Source: Pholiota molesta
Lineage: Eukaryota > Basidiomycota > Agaricomycetes > Agaricales > Strophariaceae
Reading direction: 5' to 3'
NCBI GenBank assembly: GCA_014925825.1
Contig: JACGCK010000046.1
Location: forward strand, 186,001-250,000
DNA length: 64,000 nucleotides
Shown: positions 22,201 through 33,491 of the stretch, one piece after another
How positions within the stretch are numbered: position 1 is the stretch's first letter
How the letters are laid out: every line of letters starts with the position of its first letter
The notes under the pieces: model-generated
Seen by the model: only the letters and a program-made list of their open reading frames with translations
Database searches by the model: none
Told to the model about the DNA's origin: nothing
Translations under genes and position numbers: made by a program

Positions 22201-22663
22201 GCCAAGAAAAGAGTACGCTCACGCAGGGCCCATGCGATCCCTCGTTTTCTTGATCGAGTTACTGGCAAGGTAGCTGTCTTCGCCATACTCCTGAGATCTG
22301 CGTATATCATTTGGTGTTAGCGCAGGCCGGAATGGCGAAAATCCTTCGGGGACATTGTTATCGTTGATGAGGTTGTGAGCGTCGAGACAGATGTTGAATA
22401 GAAAGTCCATGGCTCCATTGGCGGTGAAGAAGATAACATCACCAATGGCTGCTCCGCGCCTCCGGTAATTTATATGCCTAGCTTCGTTCGGCTCTGGTAG
22501 CCAAAGTGGAGTTCCATGCCCTACCAGAGACAGGTGGCTGTAATAAGTGGCATAGCGAGGATTGATAGATAATGCCGTGCCCTATACAATGAAACTCAGG
22601 GTGAAGGCGCTGAGCGCAATCGATATGGGTGGTGCATACCATGGGGCCACTACTAGAAGCCAT
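19288..22663 (-). CDS. Agaricomycete GLFFQ-type domain fused to two tandem amyloid-motif-like modules (gene EC)
   Basis: Twelve exons can be joined in one frame: 22640-22663, 22223-22581, 21493-22168, 21387-21431, 21265-21324, 21131-21206, 20876-21064, 20531-20791, 20167-20457, 20013-20096, 19369-19951 and 19288-19291. The product is about 883 aa. The N-terminal ~430 residues form a domain I know only as a frequent uncharacterised Agaricomycete domain (YYSHLSLVGHGTPLW, GDVIFFTANGAMDFLFN, AGLFFQSS, AILAMPEGAYSEDL, SWYHYVN, WGMATF, NQCLFVRTVN, AITHDRDWISLL). Two copies of an exon pair follow: an N/G/T-rich motif (NVVHGNH, DQSRHTSNVGSFN, NTTVGSH) plus an RGRPP basic linker. A Q/N/P-rich prion-like region ends the protein. 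Copy 1 of the module (20740-21055) is diverged. Joining 20167-20457 needs the second linker intron to stay unspliced. It ends early, without the C-terminal motif of gene D. Confidence 0.65.
20531..21064 (-). repeat. Tandem duplication of motif exon plus linker exon
   Basis: The unit of motif exon, intron (ending tgcag) and RGRPP linker occurs twice in a row: about 20735-21050 and then about 20350-20710. The linker of the first unit runs straight into the motif of the second without an intron. A third, single unit is gene D exons 1-2 (24850-25175). Confidence 0.75.
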
Positions 22664-23358
22664 GGCCACAGGTGCTGTCTCCTGGGAGTCAGATCCAGGC
22701 GGACGAGAGACGGCAGGGAAAAATCGTCCGATTCTCTCCTGTACTGATCTATCCATATGTAGAACTCTATAATACACGCAATCGGCGCAAGAATGCCTCT
22801 CAGCGTCATGCACGCCGTGAGCGTAAGCTGCGTAACGAACTGCGGTTAAGCATACGTACAATACTTACACGCAAGAATGCGTCTAGTAGGTATGGTAAGT
22901 ATAAAATATATGTGAGATGGGAGCTGATCTCATACCTCAAGCTTCAAGGCTCAGCGTCGTGCGTGTGAGCGTAACGAACTGAGGGACGAGAGAGCCACAA
23001 AGTTCAAACCAGGACCTTCGCTTTCGGTGAGTATGAAACACGTGATCTCTCCCAAAATACAGCAAAATATTGGCAAAATACATTCCATTCCATTCGGGCC
23101 AGGCAGGGCCCAGCACCTGTTTCATTGAACAACCTTGCTCAGCTTCCCAGGGACATAACTTACAACTCGCGTACAGTAGCACGCAAACGTGATGCAGAAG
23201 ACAGGGAAAGCCATAGGCGATGAACATTGGAAACACATGACAGCACGCTGCCATCCACAATACGCAAGTTTACAAAGCGCGAAAGCAAAAACGACAGAAA
23301 TAAAACAGACATAAACCAAAACAAAAATAATCCCACTCGAAAAGATTTGCGATAATCA
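22664..23358. other. Intergenic between genes EC and D
   Basis: The 22664-22900 part is the EC promoter side. 23110-23358 is the duplicated 3' flank also found at 18960-19280. No gene is supported. Confidence 0.4.
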
Positions 23359-25175
23359 TTACCTCCGAAACCAAGGTCCTTTCTTTCCTTGTCTGGCTGG
23401 TTCAGCTAGAATAAAAGGCGTTTCAATCAGTACACTCAGATAAACGGAAGGCATCCAGAAACTCAGGGAGTAGAAGTACGTACATTGCGGAGAGGCAGCG
23501 TACGATTGGATCGAGTTGTCGTTGTACGAATCCTTAACCAAATTATTGTGTGTGTTCCCCGAGTCAATATTGGTGATATGGTGGCTATTGTCGTACTTAT
23601 TAAGGCCGCCATGGTAGGTGTTGAACACTGCCGGACCTTGAATCGCATCAGGCTTATTGTCTAGCCCGAATTGAGCTAGCGTACTGGAGGAAGAAGCTGA
23701 AGAGGATGGCGAAGTTGCTTGCGGTGGACGAGAATAGCTCTCAGGCGGATGAGCGGCTGGAAAAAAGGGCGGTGCTTGACCCATGATAACGCCTTCTTTC
23801 ATATGCTGTGGAACCTCCTCCGCGCTCTCTGAATGAACCGGAATATTACGATTCATGACCTCAGAGATTGATTCGTTCGTTCGTAGTGGGAACTGTGGAT
23901 CCGACTTCACACGCGAGTAGGAAGGATGGGTCGAAGCATCAGCGAGTGAGAGATTCGCCATTCCGTGGCGGAGACGTTGGGGGTCTGTCGATCCTCGTGA
24001 GTCCTCGTCATCGGAGCTAGTCCCGTCGCTGTCGCTGTCCTCTTCCATCTCCTGCGAGGAAGGCCCCCGGGATTGCACTGCAGCGGCTGGCTCAGGTGCA
24101 GTCATCTTGACGACTCCTTTCATCAGAGTGTTCAAAGCTTGCTCCATAGCAGGAGTTAAACTCTGCACGTCGCCTGGCGCAAAGTTCGCGACATTTCCGC
24201 TCCGTCTCCCATAGGCTCCAGACACATACTGCCCCGCCATCCCACCACGGCCGTAACGGGGGAACACATTTGGGTCCTGCGCATATTGTCCCCCTCTGGG
24301 TGAAGTCTGGCCGCCTGTTCCTGGCGAAGCGTTGGGCATTCCACGCTCATTGTAAGCCGAAGTCGTCGGAGAGAAATTCCCATGTCTATTTTGGGCGCTG
24401 GACTGGGCGTCTATCGCAGATGGTCAGAATCGCAATCGCAACACTACATCCAGACACCGAAAGTAACTTACATGGTGCGTATTGCTGCTGATATGGATTG
24501 GCTTGAGGGCCTACATTCGGATTTCGGGTACGAGGAGATGCAGAAATTGGCATATCTGCACACCCCGCAGACGAATAAAGAGCACACCATCAGTGATATG
24601 AGATATGTTGAGAGGAAGGGGATGAAACGTACTGTATGCTCTCGAATTATCATTGTACGCCTGATCTACGGTCATCTGAGTAGTATTCATGGAGTTGAAA
24701 TTGCTCATGGTGCTTCCAGGTGGCAGGTTGGTTGTACCTCCCGTAAGCGCCGGGTGCACAGCCGGCGGGGGGAAGTACTGCCCGTTGGGATAAGGGGCTA
24801 AGAGCGATAAGCACCGCCGATCGAAGATGCCGCATGGATTTACACCCACCTTCTGAAGGTGCCCCATTCGAACGTGATGCGTCTGGCCTAGGTAGGTTTG
24901 GCGGTAGCCTTCCACGTCCTCTATCTGCATGCCACAGGAAAAATGAGGAATGTAATCGATACGACAGCAGGAAACGCAAGATGGTCATAAGGCTTACAAT
25001 GTTGTTGTGAATTATCGTTGTGGGATCCAACGGTGGTGTTATTCGTCGTGTTGAAGGAGCCCACGTTGCTGGTGTGACGACTCTGGTCAAAGACATTGTA
25101 GTTTCCATTCACGACGTTGAATTCCCCACCCGAGATCTTGACATTCGTCGCATTTGAGAAGAAAGAGGCAGTCAT
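23359..25175 (-). CDS. Prion-like N/Q/G-rich protein with motif at both ends (gene D)
   Basis: Exons 24998-25175, 24850-24924, 24633-24797, 24472-24555, 23484-24410 and 23359-23405 give about 491 aa. The N-terminus starts directly with the motif (FFSNATNVKISGGEFNVV, then NGNYNVFDQSRHTSNVG and NTTVGSHNDN). A basic RGR linker and a long disordered Q/N/P/G/Y-rich region follow (PYPNGQYFPPPAV, ANPYQQQYAP, GGQYAQDPN). A Ser/Asp-rich acidic part comes next, then a second motif near the end (NTYHGGLNKYDNSHHITNID, then SGNTHNNL and SYNDNSIQSY). It lacks the EC N-terminal domain and has no enzymatic domain. It is a paralog of the C-terminal half of EC. Likely role: adaptor or scaffold that assembles through its motifs (inference). 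Confidence 0.7.
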
Positions 25176-25869
25176 GTCAGTGATATGAAGAATGAGTTCG
25201 CAGGTTCGCAGGAGGGGCCTGGGATCGAAGTGGTCGATAAATGAGGGTGGTTAGGCGTTCAGGACAAGAGAGTGGACGAAAAGTCTCTTGACATGCCCGA
25301 ATCACGAGTTCCTGACAGCCACAGCTTCCAGGGAGAATCAAATAAGGGTGTGCAACGGCCTCATGGCTGCGAGCGGTGAAAAGTGATGTGTTCGGGGTAT
25401 AAATACTTGGCATTGTTTTCATTGTGCGTTCGTATTGCAAAAGGGTAATGGTGGCACGGGCGTGAGTGTTGTGATGGTTGTTGACAAAAGGGATAAAGGT
25501 ACCGATGCCGCGGCGCAATTTCATTTTCGCTGACCGCCCCGCCAACGCCCGACTGACACTCTAAGTCTCTAAGCTACTCTAGGGCTGCTTTGGGCCCAAT
25601 AGTCAAGAATGGGATTAAATCGACTTCCGAAGGAAAGACATCGATGAACGAGCGATGGCGAAAACCATGATCAAGTCTGGTGACGAATCGATGACATTAC
25701 CAACGTCAATCGTACATTTCTTATACATGAGGCCACAAAAAAATGAATTGCAAGTAACAAATAAACGCGTACCAGCTCCCATAAATATTGGTTTTCCGTT
25801 TTTTAAAACAGCAAGTATACATAAAAAACTAAGGAAAGAAAAGTGCGAACCAATTGGCAACGGACACCG
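25176..25869. other. Intergenic between gene D and F-box gene 1
   Basis: Contains the gene D promoter side, including a tatttata-like element on the minus strand near 25400. No gene seen. Confidence 0.4.
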
Positions 25870-27680
25870 TTAATCTTTTACAAAGTAATCCGAAGGCAAT
25901 CGATGAGCATCGATTTTCTCTCCAGCGTTATATAAACAGCGATAAAGGGTCAGAAAGAGGAAACCCATGAAGGGGTGTATATTCGCCGGTGGGAATGTGC
26001 TGCAGAAACCTCCTTCGATGGCGGGCTGAATTGCTTGTTGCGAAGCCGGATCGAGGAGGTAGTATATAAACAGCGGCTTGAGACGGACACTGTTCCAAGG
26101 TATGATATCGGGTCGGGTGTCTATGAGGTCTCCCCTACCATGTGGATGCAACCCCAGTTCGAGAGTGCAGGACCAAGCTTTTTCGTAACCGGTTTTGATG
26201 TGTACTGTCTTGACGTTGGGGAAGAGAATGCGTGCGTTTAGAGCGTCCATTTCTTGGACTATTTCGGGTGGAGGAAATTGTGATGGGATTGGCGACATGT
26301 TGTTGTAAAGGCCGTAGTGACATTCCAAGTGCAGTATTTCCACCGATGGTATCGTCTCCAAAAGCGCGATTAGCTCCTTTTTGCATTCCATCCATCTGGC
26401 AGTGATATTCACCCTAAACGTCTTGAGAATACACGATGAGCGCCGAAGGAGATCATCCACAATATACAGTCTGACTATAACATTCGTGCAGATGCCGAAC
26501 TCCTCAAGTGCCGGAAGAACAAGGAACGGTAGGAGAATATGTGCGCCATCGTCAAAATCTCGAGTATCTTTTATCTGGAAGGAAGTAAGATGGTCGTGTC
26601 GAAGAACTTCTTCCAGTTCGTCCTCTTGGGCGTCGATAAGTACTTCGACATGAAAGTGTGTCAGGAAGGGCGCTTCGCGCAAAAGCACATAAGCCATCTC
26701 GACTGTGAAGAAAGTGCTCTCGACATGCGTAACACCTTCCCAGTTCACTTTGAGATCGTCGGATACAAGGCCATCAAATATGTAGACCTTCCTGAGACGA
26801 GGAGTCTTCCCGAAGCCGACTTGCGCGTTGACACTATAGTGAATGACATCTTCGATATGATCATTAGCGTTCTGAAGCGTCAAGATCTCCAGCATCGGTG
26901 CTTCTAACCCGCTGCAATCCAAGCGGTGCATGAAACGCTTCGGGACGTTAAAATTGAGGTAGAACCATCTTCTGGATTGCGCGTTAATCACATCCATGAG
27001 CCGCTGGACGTACGTCTCGTGGATGAAGGGAGGGGGCATGAGTATCCCGTCATAGATGCGTATACGCGCCGCGTAGAAGTAGATGCTGAGGGGGAGTTGG
27101 CCGGACCTGCTTAACCATTGGCGGACCATTTCGGGAGCGTTTTCGTTATAGTTGAAGACATCGACAGAGACCGTCGTCCAGAGTTGCCTGATAGACCAAG
27201 CGAGGGCACGCCATGCTCTACAGACCGCACCGAGCACGAGAGGATTCCTTATATCCCTCATGTTCTTGATATTAGTCGCGACATCATCGGGGTCCGACAT
27301 ATCGACGCAGTAGGCCGGATCAATCGGAAGAGGCTGCAGGTACATGAATATGTTGGACACCAGCTCGATGGGGAGACGGGAGAGAGCGTCGTGCGCGGTG
27401 TTGATTTTCGCTTTGTTGGACGATTGCTTCGCTCGCAGAATGGCTAGATCGTCTTCAAGCTGGCGAATCTGGATACCGAGCGTGGTCGCTTCTTGACATA
27501 GAGCACAGACATCTCCTGTGGTTGGGTGACATATGCTCAGAGGAGTATAGCGTTCTTCGTTGGAAGAACTCCAAGTCGTCTATGTAATGATCCATGATTT
27601 AGTCAAAAGCAATTCAGTTGGCATTCAAGGGAGTGTATGCTTACTTTGAACTTCCTTACGACTTCCAGGATCTTGTACAT
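25870..27680 (-). CDS. F-box protein 1 with N-terminal Cys motif
   Basis: Two exons, 27645-27680 and 25870-27579, about 581 aa. After a short head comes a Cys cluster (ICHP.TGDVCALC), a helical stretch (QIRQLEDDLAILRAK), and the F-box core LSRLPIELVSNIFMYL. Then come LVLGAVCRAWRALAWS and LW.TVSVDV, with degenerate leucine-rich sequence to the end. F-box proteins recruit substrates to SCF ubiquitin ligases through SKP1; the substrate is unknown. A paralog with the same architecture lies at 33492-35225. Agaricomycetes carry large, fast-evolving families of such genes. Confidence 0.85.
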
Positions 27681-28678
27681 TAGTTGTCTTCGTGAATGTC
27701 ATGAATGTTGTAAAATTTAGTCGTAAATCATTCGACGACGATCACCCAACCCGGCCCGGGAATTGCCGGTGTATTGTCGTGCCGTTTTACTCTGAGCCGA
27801 GAGGGAGGCTGAGACGAAGCTGGAGTTGCAGCATTCGTATGGGCAGGGCCCACAGCTGCTTGAAGAAACTGGAAGACCCGCGCTAGAACTGTATCTACGG
27901 CAGGTGCAATAACGGCAGGCGGGGCGGACTGAGCGGGAGCAGGGACACCGACCAAGTCCCTTGAGTCTGGAATCGATACCAGCTTTTGAGTGGCTTAGTG
28001 GGAGTTTACTTCAATCTTTGCTCATTCAAGTTGCCGCAAGGGTTGGATGTAAATAGTGGGCTGGCGTCGAAGTACTGAATCGTAAATGTAGTGAGACCTG
28101 AGCGTCTCTGCCGCCAATTGCCTTACGACCCTATCAACTATGATCATGGTCAAACGGCGTCAACCTTCGTCACGCAATGCGAACACAAGTGAAATGGCTT
28201 ACTTACCTATTGCCGATGAGGCCTGAGGCCTGAGAGCTAAAACTAGCCTGGTCGAACAGCCAAGCCACCTCGTATCCGCCCATCCTAGGCCGGTGACTAT
28301 TCCCTCCAAAAGAGGATGTCGGCGGGCGGGAATCCTCGTTAGAATCCCTCCGGAGCTCGACACTCGAGGCTACGCCCATCCATGGACTCAAAATAACCCA
28401 ACCTAGACACAATCGAGAAAGGTCAGATCGCAAGAACTTCGCTTGCCCATGCCCGATGTATGTACTGCGGTCGAAGTCCCCATCCGCACAACGCAGCACC
28501 GACGTGCCTCTTACACAATCCAAAACCACGCACGCAGCAGAAACACCCAAAAAGAAAAAGAAGAGTACATTAGCAATCCGGCAATAAATATACACGTACT
28601 ATACAACTCGGGTAGGCAGCGGCGAGATACATTCTTTCCCGTGAAGACGATTAAATAATAGAACAGGACTTAACGTCC
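27681..28678. other. Region downstream of the EI24-like gene; possible extra exons
   Basis: Minus-strand open stretches at about 28205-28390 and 27730-27985 (Pro/Ala-rich) lie between plausible splice sites. They could be a C-terminal extension of the EI24-like gene or a separate small gene. Neither encodes a recognisable domain. Confidence 0.25.
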
Positions 28679-30300
28679 TTACTCTACCTTTGAATCCGGC
28701 CCCACCCATCTCCCCATGGCCTTCTCCTGCGCGATGAAATGTTGTCGTTTTTCCAGATCTGTGCAAAGCCGGAGGGGTCAGCCGGAGGGTACGATGATCG
28801 ATTTATAACAACGAAGGAAATAAATTATGACGGGAGAAGTACAAGTAGAAATGGAGAGAAAGCGCGATGAAAAGTGAAAGGCTAAAGCAAGGTAAGAACC
28901 TCAAAAGAGAAACCAGCGGCGAAAAGGGGAGACATCGAATACGGAATAAATAAAAAAGAACGAAAAAGAAGTAAAAGACATACCGTATGCCCACATCGCG
29001 GCTCCAATCCGATTAGAGACAGTAAATACCAGACCAATTATAGGCAGACCTTCCAGAAGGGCGGCTGCAAACCCGAAAGCTATGTACCGAAACAAATGGG
29101 AGGAAAGAGCGGGACGTTAATTGATGTGAGAAAGACAGATGCATTCAAGAAAATTTGGAACGATGCGACATACATCGGTAGTCCCACTTCCTCTCCTCCA
29201 TGAACACCGCGACTTGATCCTTGCTCATCTTCTTAGCTTCAAAGTACTGAAGTAATTGAGAAATGAGAATTTCAGCAAGTTAAGTATGCATCAGGCTTAA
29301 ATTATCACTGACCCTGCGATGCAAATACTTGGAAGTCCCCAATGCTTTGAACCACGCCGACACGAGCGTGCCAACTAGCGGGTACACTTCGAAAGGTGCC
29401 AATAGCACTACATCAAACACCGTCAGCATACTCGTAAACAAGACCAGCCCGCAGAGCTGCTAAAACAAAACGCACCTCGTTTAACCACAAACAAGCCGAG
29501 CGACCCGCCCGCTGCCCTCTCCAACCAGCCCTCCTTGTCCTTGACATGTGGAGGTCGAGAAAACTCCTCGACGTAAGGCCCGAAGAAGTCGGGTGCTTTT
29601 CCGCGTGAGGCTACGGTCTGATCCCATACACGGTCGCGTGCGATGCGGATATTTCGAGAGAGGAAGAAACGGAGGATGTAGGTAATTTGGGCTCCAAGGA
29701 ACATGAGAGCGGCATCTGTAGTGCAGAAGTTAAAGCATGTCAGAACAGACTATTTGATGATAAACATCAAAATGACATAGGCGCAAGTACTTACATGTAT
29801 GAATGTTGAATGGGACCCTAAAACCGAACATGGAATCATGCGACAGACCCGTTACTCTCGGTGAGCTACAGATGGGAAGCACCAAGGAGTCAGGACATGG
29901 TAAGTGAAACCCGTACACGCAGGAAAGAAGAATACTGACTTGGCCAAAAACAGTTCAATGAACTTCTTTTGTATGGAGAACGTCAAGAATGCCTATACCA
30001 GTTAACCCACTTCAGCACGCCTCTCATCATCCCGCAAGCCATTCGACGCACCCAAATTCCCCCAACAATCGCCCCACGCTGTGCGGCATGGCGGCACTTA
30101 TCCCAAGCTGGAACCCACAGGTTTCTGTCCGTGAAGAGACGATACACGCCGACTACAACATAGGAGGGCGGGAACTCGAGGCGCAGCGTTGCTCGCTGGA
30201 GATGTTCTGGTACTGAGGTTTTTGTAGAACTGTGAGATTGTGAGGAGGACGTTGAGACGAGCGCCTCTTGCGCTTCTGGACCATCGGCGACGAGCGACAT
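28679..30300 (-). CDS. EI24/Rrt8-like multi-pass membrane protein
   Basis: Several short exons on the minus strand join in frame from ATG 30300 to a TAA at 28679. Landmarks: VVVGVYRLFTDRNLWVPAWD, AIVGGIW, then FLTFSIQKKFIELFL. A central soluble part follows (ALMFLGAQITYILRFFLSRN, VWDQTVASRGKAPDFFGPYVEEF), then APFEVYPLVGTLVSAWFKAL. The conserved C-terminal core is AFGFAAALLEGLPIIGLVF, then SNRIGAAMWAYDLEKRQH. This matches the fungal EI24 family (yeast Rrt8/Lds proteins), usually about 350-400 aa with several membrane helices at the ER or lipid droplets. The precise function is unknown. If the last GT after DSK is used as a donor, the protein would continue downstream. Confidence 0.65.
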
Positions 30301-30787
30301 GAGAGTGGTCGACTGCGCAGTGCGGGCGCAGTGGCGGGACGAGGATCACGGTCACCTGACCTTCTTACCAAATGCGCGGTTGCACCGGGGCGCGGGCGCT
30401 AATTACAGCCTGAGCCTTGAGCATCCTCGACGCTCACGCGCTCACGCCTCGCTCGAGTCGGCTCGACCCCGTGGTATTAGCGACACGCTCATTATTACGT
30501 CTTGAATAAAACCTTCCTTCTCCGACTCGGAGAGTCTCTATGGGCCAAGGCTGACCTTGGGACCAGCTATCGATGATGTTATTAAAAGCATTGAAGGTTG
30601 ATTTTGGCCGCGAAATTGATTATAATCTGAAAGAAACCGAAAAACCTTTGGTAAGTACCGTGCCATCGGATACATACGCGTGCTCGAGAATGGAGAACAT
30701 CTTCGCGTCGGCCCCACAAGCGTGAATCCCGAGTTTAAAAGGGCGGTCGAAATCGAGCAACATACTCAGCTCACAGTTTCATTCACA
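30301..30787. other. Divergent intergenic region
   Basis: Upstream of both the EI24-like gene (minus) and secreted protein 1 (plus). A TTTAAAAG TATA-like element sits about 50 nt before ATG 30788. No gene seen. Confidence 0.4.
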
Positions 30788-31191
30788 ATGCACTTCAACG
30801 CCTTCTTCGCCTCTCTCGCCTTGGCTGCGAGCTTCGCACTCCTCGCAAAGGCGGACACCATCGTCGCGTTCAGCGGCAGCTCCTGCGACGGCGACGTCGG
30901 CGCCACCGTCCAATGCGATGGCAGCTGCCACCAGTTCGGCGGGCGGCACTCTCTTCGCGTGAGGGCAGACCCATACCCAACCCCAATTAACTCACTAACT
31001 TGGAGGCCTTTACTACATAGATTAGCGGCGGCGGCACGCATTGCGTGACCTACTTCGAGAACACCAGCTGCACATTCGAAGAATCCGAAGGCGGCACAGA
31101 CATCGTGGCTTCAGGCACCTGCCAGAATGTCAACACGGGCGGACCTGTGGGTTCGTTCTTGTGCGCGCCCACAAGCTTTTGCTTGGTTTAG
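30788..31191 (+). CDS. Small secreted cysteine-rich protein 1
   Basis: Exons 30788-30958 and 31021-31191 give 113 aa. An N-terminal signal peptide is clear (Met, then FFASLALAASFALLAKA, cleavage near residue 20). The mature part has eight cysteines in the order SSCDGD, TVQCDGSC, THCVTY, TSCTF, GTCQN, FLCAP and SFCL. No known domain is recognised. Its size, secretion and even Cys number fit the small secreted protein class of mushroom fungi, which includes effectors and defence peptides. A close paralog follows at 32479-32875 with identical exon lengths at the first exon. Confidence 0.8.
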
Positions 31192-32478
31192 TAAGTTAAC
31201 ATTTTTTATCCTCTGAACCGTTACTAATTCGATCCAGAATATGAGGTTTCTATAGGGAAAGACGGTTTTCTGCAGCGAAAATAGCAGAATGAAATGTGAA
31301 CGTAACTCGTCGACGAATCTGCCTTGTAGGAAATAAACTGTAATCACTAGTTAGTGATCTGCGGAGAAATACGATGTAAATTGTACCTGACCGCTCAAAT
31401 TTTCACCACAAAAATGAACTTAATGAAAGGCCTGCGAATAGCGAGCGCGAAAAGGCGGCGCGCGAGAGTGGGCGCTACGCGGGCACTAAAGCATGTTGAT
31501 GGCGATGGCAACAGAGAATGGAGGTGCGAGAGATAGGTTGGGAAAAGTGAAACAAAGGGTCATAAGAGAGGGCCGAGCTTACAGTTAAGCAAAATGTATT
31601 GCATAATAAACTTAGATGGGCAAAGCATGAATAAAACTTGCTGCGAGCTCGCATTCCTGCAGCCCATATCTCAGTCAACGGTAAACTGAGTCTAGCGCTG
31701 TGGGAAATGCACATTGATTTCAGAATAAATCTTGGACCAGAAACGTCTAGTCATGTTGTTCTTGGTAAGTAGGTACCTCGTCCAAAAAATAATACTACTG
31801 ACCTTCTTTGTGGGAGACTCCGCACGCGAATGAAAGCGGCCGTAAATACTCAGGCTGGTGTCAAGAACCACTGTGAGCGTACACAATCTCAGATGTTATT
31901 GATGAAGCGCTTCGGTGACATACCACTCCGAAGCCCATATCATTCTATCGAGATTTAAACCGGGAGCACTACTCAATAGTATCGTATTTAGAGACCAAAA
32001 TTCAGGCTGTCCGAGATATGGCAGCGGCTGTGAGTGGGCGGTAAAAATCGCAAAAGCGATTATGCGGTATGTGATCCCTCTACCTATGGCCACTGTGTAG
32101 CCGCCATGAAACGGCCCACCGCATAAATTCCAAATTTTGAATACATTGTGTCCACCGGCCTAATTATGATTCCGAACGCAGCGCTATAGATGGAGATCGA
32201 ATGAACAAGCTGCCGGACGCGCAGGGAGCTTAGTGAGTCGAGTGTGGCATCTGGGCTGCGATTCTGCGCGGTATTAGAGAGTTTTTGATATTTGCTTTCA
32301 AACGGTGTGTTAATTTGGATGAGTGCCTAAGTATCTAACAATCAAGTTTTTATCGAATTCAGCGGTAATTATTTATGCAAAGCTCAATCCCAAAATCGAC
32401 GTCAAGATTAATCTCAACTGTCAATGCTTTAAAAGAGCCACCAAAATCGAAAAATTCCAACCAACAAGTTCGAACACA
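31192..32478. other. Intergenic between the two secreted-protein genes
   Basis: No ORF with recognisable domain on either strand. It includes the promoter of secreted protein 2. Confidence 0.4.
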
Positions 32479-32875
32479 ATGCACTTCAACACTCCCTTCA
32501 CCTCTCTTGCTTTAGCTCTAACCTTCGCCCTATCCGCAAACGCAGACACTATTGTCGCCTTCAGCACCAACACCTGCAGCGGCGACATCGGAAACACCGT
32601 GCAATGCGACGGCAGCTGCCATCTCTTCACCGGCAGGCATTCTCTCCTGGTACCGCAAAAACGATAACTCAAAGCACCAGCTTTTCTAACGCGATGAGTA
32701 GATTAACGGAGGCAGCACGCACTGCGTTACGTACTTCCTGGACAACACTTGTAACTTTGCGGATGGTTCAGGCGGCACGAACCTTATCCCTTCGAACTCG
32801 TGTCATCCCGTTAACACGGGTGGCCCTGTGAATTCGTTTTTATGTGCGCCGACGACCTCTTGCCTCGCCGCGTAA
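32479..32875 (+). CDS. Small secreted cysteine-rich protein 2
   Basis: Exons 32479-32649 and 32702-32875 give 114 aa. It is a tandem paralog of 30788-31191: same signal peptide style, DTIVAFS start of the mature chain, TVQCDGSCH, RHSLL at the intron, THCVTYF, VNTGGPV.SFLCAPT and a final SCL. All eight cysteines are conserved. The intron falls at the same codon. Function unknown. Confidence 0.8.
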
Positions 32876-33491
32876 GTTAAGTTTTCTTCTGCTGAGTAAT
32901 TGTTAATGTCTTCCTCCAGACCGCCCTGAATACATAACGGAAAAGAACAACACGAGCCTCTGGATCGACGAACGTTTTCTCTTGGAAATGAGTAGTACCA
33001 AGTAGTTACTATGCAGAATATGTTGGCCGTCAAGTGCTCTGCCATAAATTAGACTGCCGTATAACGGGCACTGAGTAAATTGAGGCGTAGACTGTACTAG
33101 TATAGTAGTAGTACTAGGATTGAGCCACGCCGCGCGCCACGCGCTGAGGCCGTGAGGAGCGAGCGCATCACGGTCACCTGAACAGCGTCAAAAGTAAACG
33201 TTTAAACTCCGATATGCCTGCAAGAACGATTTCTACCTCTATCAACTTGCCGCTTACTTGTTCTCCCTTCTGTTTTGTTCAGTCCAATCTGGCTGCTGAG
33301 CTGAACTTCTTTATTCTCCATCTTTCGCCAGCGAGGGCCAGATCTCTTCTAGGACGAGAAAATCCTTGTTAGCCTCGAACTTCGTACCGATCGTACGTGG
33401 AAGGCTGAAGTATCGGTTGGCAAGGTCCGTCTGCTCTCTACAAGCTTTCTCGCATTTGTGTCTATATTGAAGATTCTATTCTACTCATTAG
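32876..33491. other. Intergenic upstream of F-box gene 2
   Basis: No gene recognised. A short tagtagta microsatellite lies near 33095-33120. Confidence 0.4.

Noticed and set aside
22478..22861. 127-codon minus-strand ORF read as a separate gene
   Set aside because: Its sequence belongs partly to the first exons of gene EC in another frame (GTALSINPRYATYYSHL), which is the better model.
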